Assembly (NCBI GenBank): GCA_035254305.1
Contig: DATFAS010000115.1
Coordinates: forward strand, 1 to 8,695
DNA from: DATFAS01 sp035254305
GTDB taxonomy: Bacteria > Bacillota > Bacilli > Aneurinibacillales > RAOX-1
Length of the DNA: 8,695 nucleotides
Direction of reading: 5' to 3'
The notes under the pieces were generated by a model that had not been told where the DNA came from, ran no database searches, and saw only the letters and a program-made list of their open reading frames with translations. Positions 6,243-8,695 of the stretch are shown here, piece by piece. Position numbers and translations under genes: made by a program. Position 1 is the first letter of the stretch; each line of letters opens with the position of its first letter.

Positions 6243-6383
6243 GTGGAACATTCAATCGATAAAGTTGATTCCCTTCAAGGTGTAGCTGCGGAATTAGGAA
6301 TTGCTTTCTTAGATAAAATCCATATTTTAGGAATAGAATTCACCCCACCAGCAAACGATAAGGAACGAAAGAAACGGAGGTGA
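6243..6383 (+). CDS. Candidate 46-residue ORF upstream of and coupled to the YkuS-like gene
   Basis: A short open frame runs from a GTG at 6243 to a TGA at 6381-6383. Its stop overlaps the GGAGGTGA ribosome site of the next gene and ends seven bases before that gene's ATG, the geometry of translational coupling. The frame is closed just upstream by TAA (6234-6236), and no ribosome site is visible before the GTG, so it may be the surviving 3' end of a decayed gene instead. The predicted peptide looks protein-like: an acidic helix (DKVDSLQGVAAEL), then GIAFLDKIHILGIEF, and a basic tail (KERKKRR). The segment LGIAFLDKIHILG faintly recalls the LGI..LDH.I.G strand of RadC/JAB proteins, but without the HNHPSG active site. 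I would not name it on that basis. Confidence 0.3.
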   Translation: MEHSIDKVDSLQGVAAELGIAFLDKIHILGIEFTPPANDKERKKRR

Positions 6384-6390
6384 GGAAACG

Positions 6391-6633
6391 ATGGCACGAA
6401 TTGGAGTAGAAGCAACCTTGAATGCTGTAAAAGAACATCTCCAACAGAATGGACATGAAGTAGTCAATTTGGAGGCTAAGGATGCAGCCCAGTGCGATTG
6501 CTGCGTTATTTCTGGGCAGGATAAGGACGTTATGGGCATAGCAAATGTTACCACCAAAGGTTCCGTCATTAACGCACAAGGGATGACTACAGAAGAAGTT
6601 GCCCAAGCAGTAAATCAAAGCATCGGACAATAA
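6391..6633 (+). CDS. UPF0180 family protein, YkuS-like
   Basis: An 80-residue protein that strongly resembles Bacillus subtilis YkuS and the UPF0180 family, whose biochemical function is unknown to me. Family marks are the opening MARIGVEATL, then GHEVVNLE (21-28), the cysteine cluster CDCCVISGQD (Cys35, Cys37, Cys38), MGI (48-50), KGSVINAQGMT (56-66), and a C-terminal helix EEVAQAVNQS. The length is as expected for the family. The cysteine cluster beside a small alpha/beta core could suggest metal or redox chemistry, but that is inference. The ATG follows GGAGG (6376-6380) at ten bases, with a second purine run GAGG nearer. The 46-codon ORF ends within this site. A terminator follows 15 bases after the stop. 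Confidence 0.88.
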   Translation: MARIGVEATLNAVKEHLQQNGHEVVNLEAKDAAQCDCCVISGQDKDVMGIANVTTKGSVINAQGMTTEEVAQAVNQSIGQ

Positions 6634-6647
6634 GGGTCCACCTGAAC

Positions 6648-6684
6648 GCCGCTAGCTCCGTTATGGGAATAGCGGTTTTTTATT
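6648..6684 (+). terminator. Intrinsic terminator after the YkuS-like gene
   Basis: CCGCTA (6649-6654) pairs with TAGCGG (6670-6675), extended by a G-U pair (6648/6676) and an inner TCC/GGA (6657-6659, 6666-6668). TTTTTTATTT follows. Confidence 0.8.
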
Positions 6685-6708
6685 TGGAGGAGTTTCAAAA
6701 AAACACTC

Positions 6709-6739
6709 ATCGAATCAACTTAGTTAATCGAATAACTAA
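6709..6739. repeat. ATCGAAT direct repeat and 20-bp near-palindrome
   Basis: ATCGAAT occurs at 6709-6715 and again at 6727-6733, 18 bases apart. The second copy is the centre of an inverted repeat, TTAGTTA (6720-6726) and TAACTAA (6733-6739). There is no T-run. It could be a regulator-binding site, but it lies about 240 bases before the lipoprotein promoter and 24 bases past a terminator. Confidence 0.4.
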
Positions 6740-6821
6740 AAATTCCGGCTCCATGCGTGTACTTATCTTTCGTCAGATGGCGGTGCTGACTTTGATGATT
6801 AATTAGCTCAAAATATCCTTC

Positions 6822-6862
6822 TTCAGCGAAAAAGCACCGAACTTAAGCAAACTTTCAGCGAA
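6822..6862 (-). repeat. Second TTCGCTGAA array, inverted, same 32-bp period
   Basis: On the + strand the motif reads TTCAGCGAA at 6822-6830, a degenerate AGCACCGAA at 6833-6841, and TTCAGCGAA at 6854-6862. Steps are 11 and 21 bases, 32 in all, exactly as in the array at 5409-5481 but on the other strand. Read on the minus strand, the last motif is followed by AAGAAGGATATTTT; the first array has GAAGATTAGGATATTTT at the matching place. The two arrays are clearly the same element family. Confidence 0.7.
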
Positions 6863-6979
6863 TCCACTTTGGGGCCATGTCTCGAAATCTATCGATCCTG
6901 TATCCCTCGGACTTCAAAGCCCACCATCCCTTCATGTTACCCAACGATCAGCAGGATTTTCTTTGCTATTGTTTTTGAT

Positions 6980-7008
6980 TTGAGTTTTTTCGAAAAATAA
7001 AATAGAAT
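6980..7008 (+). promoter_or_regulatory. Sigma-A-type promoter of the stalk-domain lipoprotein gene
   Basis: TTGAGT (6980-6985) and TAGAAT (7003-7008) are separated by exactly 17 bases, within an AT-rich stretch. The start of transcription would be near 7015, giving a leader of about 45 bases to the GTG start at 7060. It is the best-formed promoter in the window. Confidence 0.6.
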
Positions 7009-7059
7009 ATAAAAGTTACATTAGTAGAAAATACCAAATTTAAAGGGGAGATGGTAAAA

Positions 7060-8475
7060 GTGAGGCATTGGAAAAGGGTAGTGATTGGTACAATGCTTGG
7101 TGCAACTACACTTACAGGCTGTGAGTCTGTGCAGAATGTGAATCTCAACCAGGTTCTAACAAATTCTGCGGAGTTAAAGTCTTATGAGATGCAATCTTCA
7201 GGTAAACTACATCTAGATATTAATTCTTCTCAACCACTAGATCCTGATGCTAGGCAAGTAGTAGATTTATTCAATAATATGAAATTTACTATTCATGGAA
7301 TTATGCAAGATGATGAACATATCTCTTTAGATGGTGTCATTGAGTTGAGTAAGGGCAGCATACCATATGAATTTACGGTGAGTGGTCAAGAGGTTAAAAT
7401 TCGCCTTGATGGCGCTGTGAAGCCTATCCTTATGAAGATACCTGATGGTAATCAGGCACAATCCAAAGAACTAACCAGAAAGCTTATTTCTGCCATCGTT
7501 AAAGATCTTCCTAATCCAAAGAATTTAAGTGTTGGAGTGCAGAATGAAACGGTTCATGGTTCAGATGTAAAAGGGATTTCTATTAAAACAGAAATTAAGA
7601 GCAGTGAGATCATAGATTTGCTTAAAAAATTCGTAAATAATCTGCAAGCAGATACAGAAGGTGTGAAACAGTTAGTTGCTTTCATGAACGAAGTTCAAAG
7701 GCAACAGATCCAAAACACAGGAGCAGGGGAGTTCCATGCTTTGACAGAGAACGAGTTTAAAGCAGGACTGCTAATGGTGCAAGATGGGCTAAACAAGCAA
7801 ACAATCCCTACGATTCCTGACAATAACAAGCTGGGCATGGAGATTTTTGTTGATTCGAATCTGCAATTCCGTAAATCCAAAACCCAATTAGAGGTCACAC
7901 TTCCTGTGCCTACACCGGTTCAGGGCTTTCAGATAGAAACAGCAGATGAATACTGGAATCTAAATCAAGGGCTGCAGATGAAACAGATGGATACAGCTGA
8001 TTCTATTACTTTAGATGAGAATACAAGTCCTTATGATTTCTTAGATTCTCTGAATAAGGATGGGATTCTTTACAAGAATATCTCAGAAAAGATGAAAGAT
8101 ATGAGCTGGATGCGTCTACAGGTTGGGTCAAATGAGGCTTTAGTCAAGGGTGGTAAAACTGAATTGGATGCAGCTCCAATTGTAGAAAATGGTAGTACCC
8201 TTGTTCCTGCTAGATTCATAGCGGAAGGATTGAATGCAGATGTTCAGTGGAATCCTGATGATCAATCGGTGACGATTACGGATCAGGGTAAACAAATCGT
8301 GCTCTATGTTGGACAGGACACAGCTTATGTCAATGGGGAGCCAGTGACCCTGTCTACTCCAGCTACAGTCAATGAAGATCGGCTGTATGTTCCTCTTCGC
8401 TTTACAAGTGAACAATTGAATGCAACGATCAACTATAATAATAAAAATCAAACGATAACGATTACTAGACAATAG
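7060..8475 (+). CDS. Lipoprotein with C-terminal copper-amine-oxidase-like stalk domain
   Basis: A 471-residue secreted lipoprotein. The N-terminus MRHWKRVVIGTMLGATTLTGC is a lipoprotein signal with lipobox LTGC, lipidated at Cys21. I chose GTG at 7060 because AAAGGGGAG (7042-7050) is nine bases before it; the in-frame ATG at 7051 touches that ribosome site. Residues about 35-330 form a beta-rich region with repeated SYEMQSSGKLHLDI- and FTIHGIMQDDEHISLDG-type strands, reminiscent of LolA/LppX-like lipoproteins, though I cannot assign a named family. Residues about 353-471 carry the 'copper amine oxidase N-terminal' stalk domain (PF07833), with its repeated signature: LVPARFIAEGLNADVQWN (PARF at 383-386) and YVPLRFTSEQLNATINYN (PLRF at 445-448). 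This domain does not bind copper or oxidise amines; in Paenibacillus-like bacteria it is common in surface proteins. The role is unknown, probably at the outer membrane face or wall. Confidence 0.88.
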   Translation: MRHWKRVVIGTMLGATTLTGCESVQNVNLNQVLTNSAELKSYEMQSSGKLHLDINSSQPLDPDARQVVDLFNNMKFTIHGIMQDDEHISLDGVIELSKGSIPYEFTVSGQEVKIRLDGAVKPILMKIPDGNQAQSKELTRKLISAIVKDLPNPKNLSVGVQNETVHGSDVKGISIKTEIKSSEIIDLLKKFVNNLQADTEGVKQLVAFMNEVQRQQIQNTGAGEFHALTENEFKAGLLMVQDGLNKQTIPTIPDNNKLGMEIFVDSNLQFRKSKTQLEVTLPVPTPVQGFQIETADEYWNLNQGLQMKQMDTADSITLDENTSPYDFLDSLNKDGILYKNISEKMKDMSWMRLQVGSNEALVKGGKTELDAAPIVENGSTLVPARFIAEGLNADVQWNPDDQSVTITDQGKQIVLYVGQDTAYVNGEPVTLSTPATVNEDRLYVPLRFTSEQLNATINYNNKNQTITITRQ

Positions 8476-8482
8476 CAAAATG

Positions 8483-8516
8483 AAAGAGGAGCGGGTTAAT
8501 GCTCCTCTTTTCTATT
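8483..8516. terminator. Bidirectional terminator between convergent genes
   Basis: Perfect 10-bp stem AAAGAGGAGC (8483-8492) and GCTCCTCTTT (8501-8510) with an eight-base loop. On the + strand TCTATTTT follows; on the minus strand the arm's own T-run and CATTTTG follow, so it can end both the lipoprotein gene and the converging partial gene. Confidence 0.9.
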
Positions 8517-8695
8517 TTAATAGGCCCATAACAACCGCAATTTTCCATTATCATCTGCTACATAGACATCTTGTTGGAGGGAAAAAACACCAAAATTACT
8601 CTTGAACATTTGTGTGACAGGCACCCTGTAGGTCTCTTCAAGGGGGGCTGTGTCGGGTGTCATCTTCCAAGAATGGACAGGCTGAGCCTTACCAA
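8517..8695 (-). CDS. C-terminal part of an unrecognised protein (runs off the window)
   Basis: An uninterrupted minus-strand frame enters from the right edge and ends in TAA (complement of 8517-8519), giving the last 58 residues of a protein whose start is outside the window. Visible text includes VHSWKMTPDTAPLEETYRV, then PVTQMFKSNFGVFSLQQDVY and VADDNGKLRLLWAY. The last strand-like piece, with VADDNGKL, has the look of a beta-propeller or beta-sheet turn, but no family can be named. Support comes from the full-length open frame, its stop placed seven bases from a bidirectional terminator hairpin, and convergence with the lipoprotein gene. Confidence 0.6.
   Translation of the reverse strand, partial: GKAQPVHSWKMTPDTAPLEETYRVPVTQMFKSNFGVFSLQQDVYVADDNGKLRLLWAY

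Larger units (their letters stand above)
6685..6979. other. Gene-free spacer before the lipoprotein promoter
   Basis: It holds a near-palindrome and direct repeat (6709-6739) and the inverted TTCAGCGAA array (6822-6862). A 33-codon frame from ATG 6877 to TGA 6976-6978 has only GGGG two bases before it and continues upstream through the repeat, so I do not count it as a gene. Nothing else is recognisable. Confidence 0.55.

Noticed and set aside
5777..6633. A multi-gene defence or toxin-antitoxin system around the Usp/YkuS-like segment.
   Set aside because: The genes are divergent, belong to housekeeping-type families, and show no nuclease, toxin, antitoxin or reverse-transcriptase signatures.
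6877..6978. A 33-codon + strand frame beginning MSRNLSILYPSDF.
   Set aside because: Only GGGG two bases before the ATG. The open frame continues upstream through the TTCAGCGAA repeat (reading FQRIHFGAM), which is the typical shadow coding made by this repeat.
8140..8478. A 112-codon minus-strand frame opposite the stalk domain.
   Set aside because: It is antisense to a conserved domain and its product resembles nothing known. It also overlaps the terminator side of the lipoprotein gene.

Overview
The window reads as an ordinary chromosomal stretch of a low-to-mid G+C Gram-positive (Firmicutes, Bacillales). The closest feel is Paenibacillaceae or Brevibacillus/Ammoniphilus-like bacteria, but this is inferred from gene content, not from a marker gene. 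The supporting signs are strong AGGAGG-type ribosome sites, frequent GTG/TTG starts, hairpin-plus-T-run terminators after nearly every gene, a UPF0180 (YkuS-like) protein, and a lipoprotein with a copper-amine-oxidase-type stalk domain. There is no rRNA, tRNA, CRISPR, transposase or phage gene.

Left part (1-1900, all + strand): a stand-alone uroporphyrinogen-III synthase (HemD) family protein, then a 65-residue DUF4177 protein closed by a terminator, then a membrane-anchored Cu/Zn superoxide dismutase with its own terminator. The dismutase keeps all metal ligands but contains no cysteine, so the family's usual disulfide is absent. Middle (1900-5290): an O-antigen ligase/polymerase-like membrane protein (TTG start); a 111-residue orphan protein on the minus strand; and, divergent from it, a PLP-dependent class V aminotransferase of the alanine/serine-glyoxylate type. 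Right-middle (5290-6700): a minus-strand universal stress protein, and a divergent unit consisting of a 46-codon candidate ORF whose stop lies inside the ribosome site of a YkuS-like gene. Right end (6960-8695): a sigma-A-type promoter, a lipoprotein ending in a stalk domain, a bidirectional terminator, and the C-terminal 58 codons of an unrecognised minus-strand gene running off the window.

Most genes look like independent single-gene units, so there is no obvious pathway or multi-gene system. Loose themes are oxidative and general stress (SodC, Usp) and cell-envelope function (O-antigen ligase-like protein, stalk lipoprotein). I found no convincing new defence or biosynthetic system.

The most unusual structure is intergenic. 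Two short arrays of a 9-bp motif, TTCGCTGAA, occur with the same 11/21-bp spacing (32-bp period, close to three helical turns). They lie in opposite orientation and bracket the Usp/YkuS-like segment. Several database-style longest-ORF starts here (SodC, Usp, lipoprotein) are probably wrong, and corrected starts are given.
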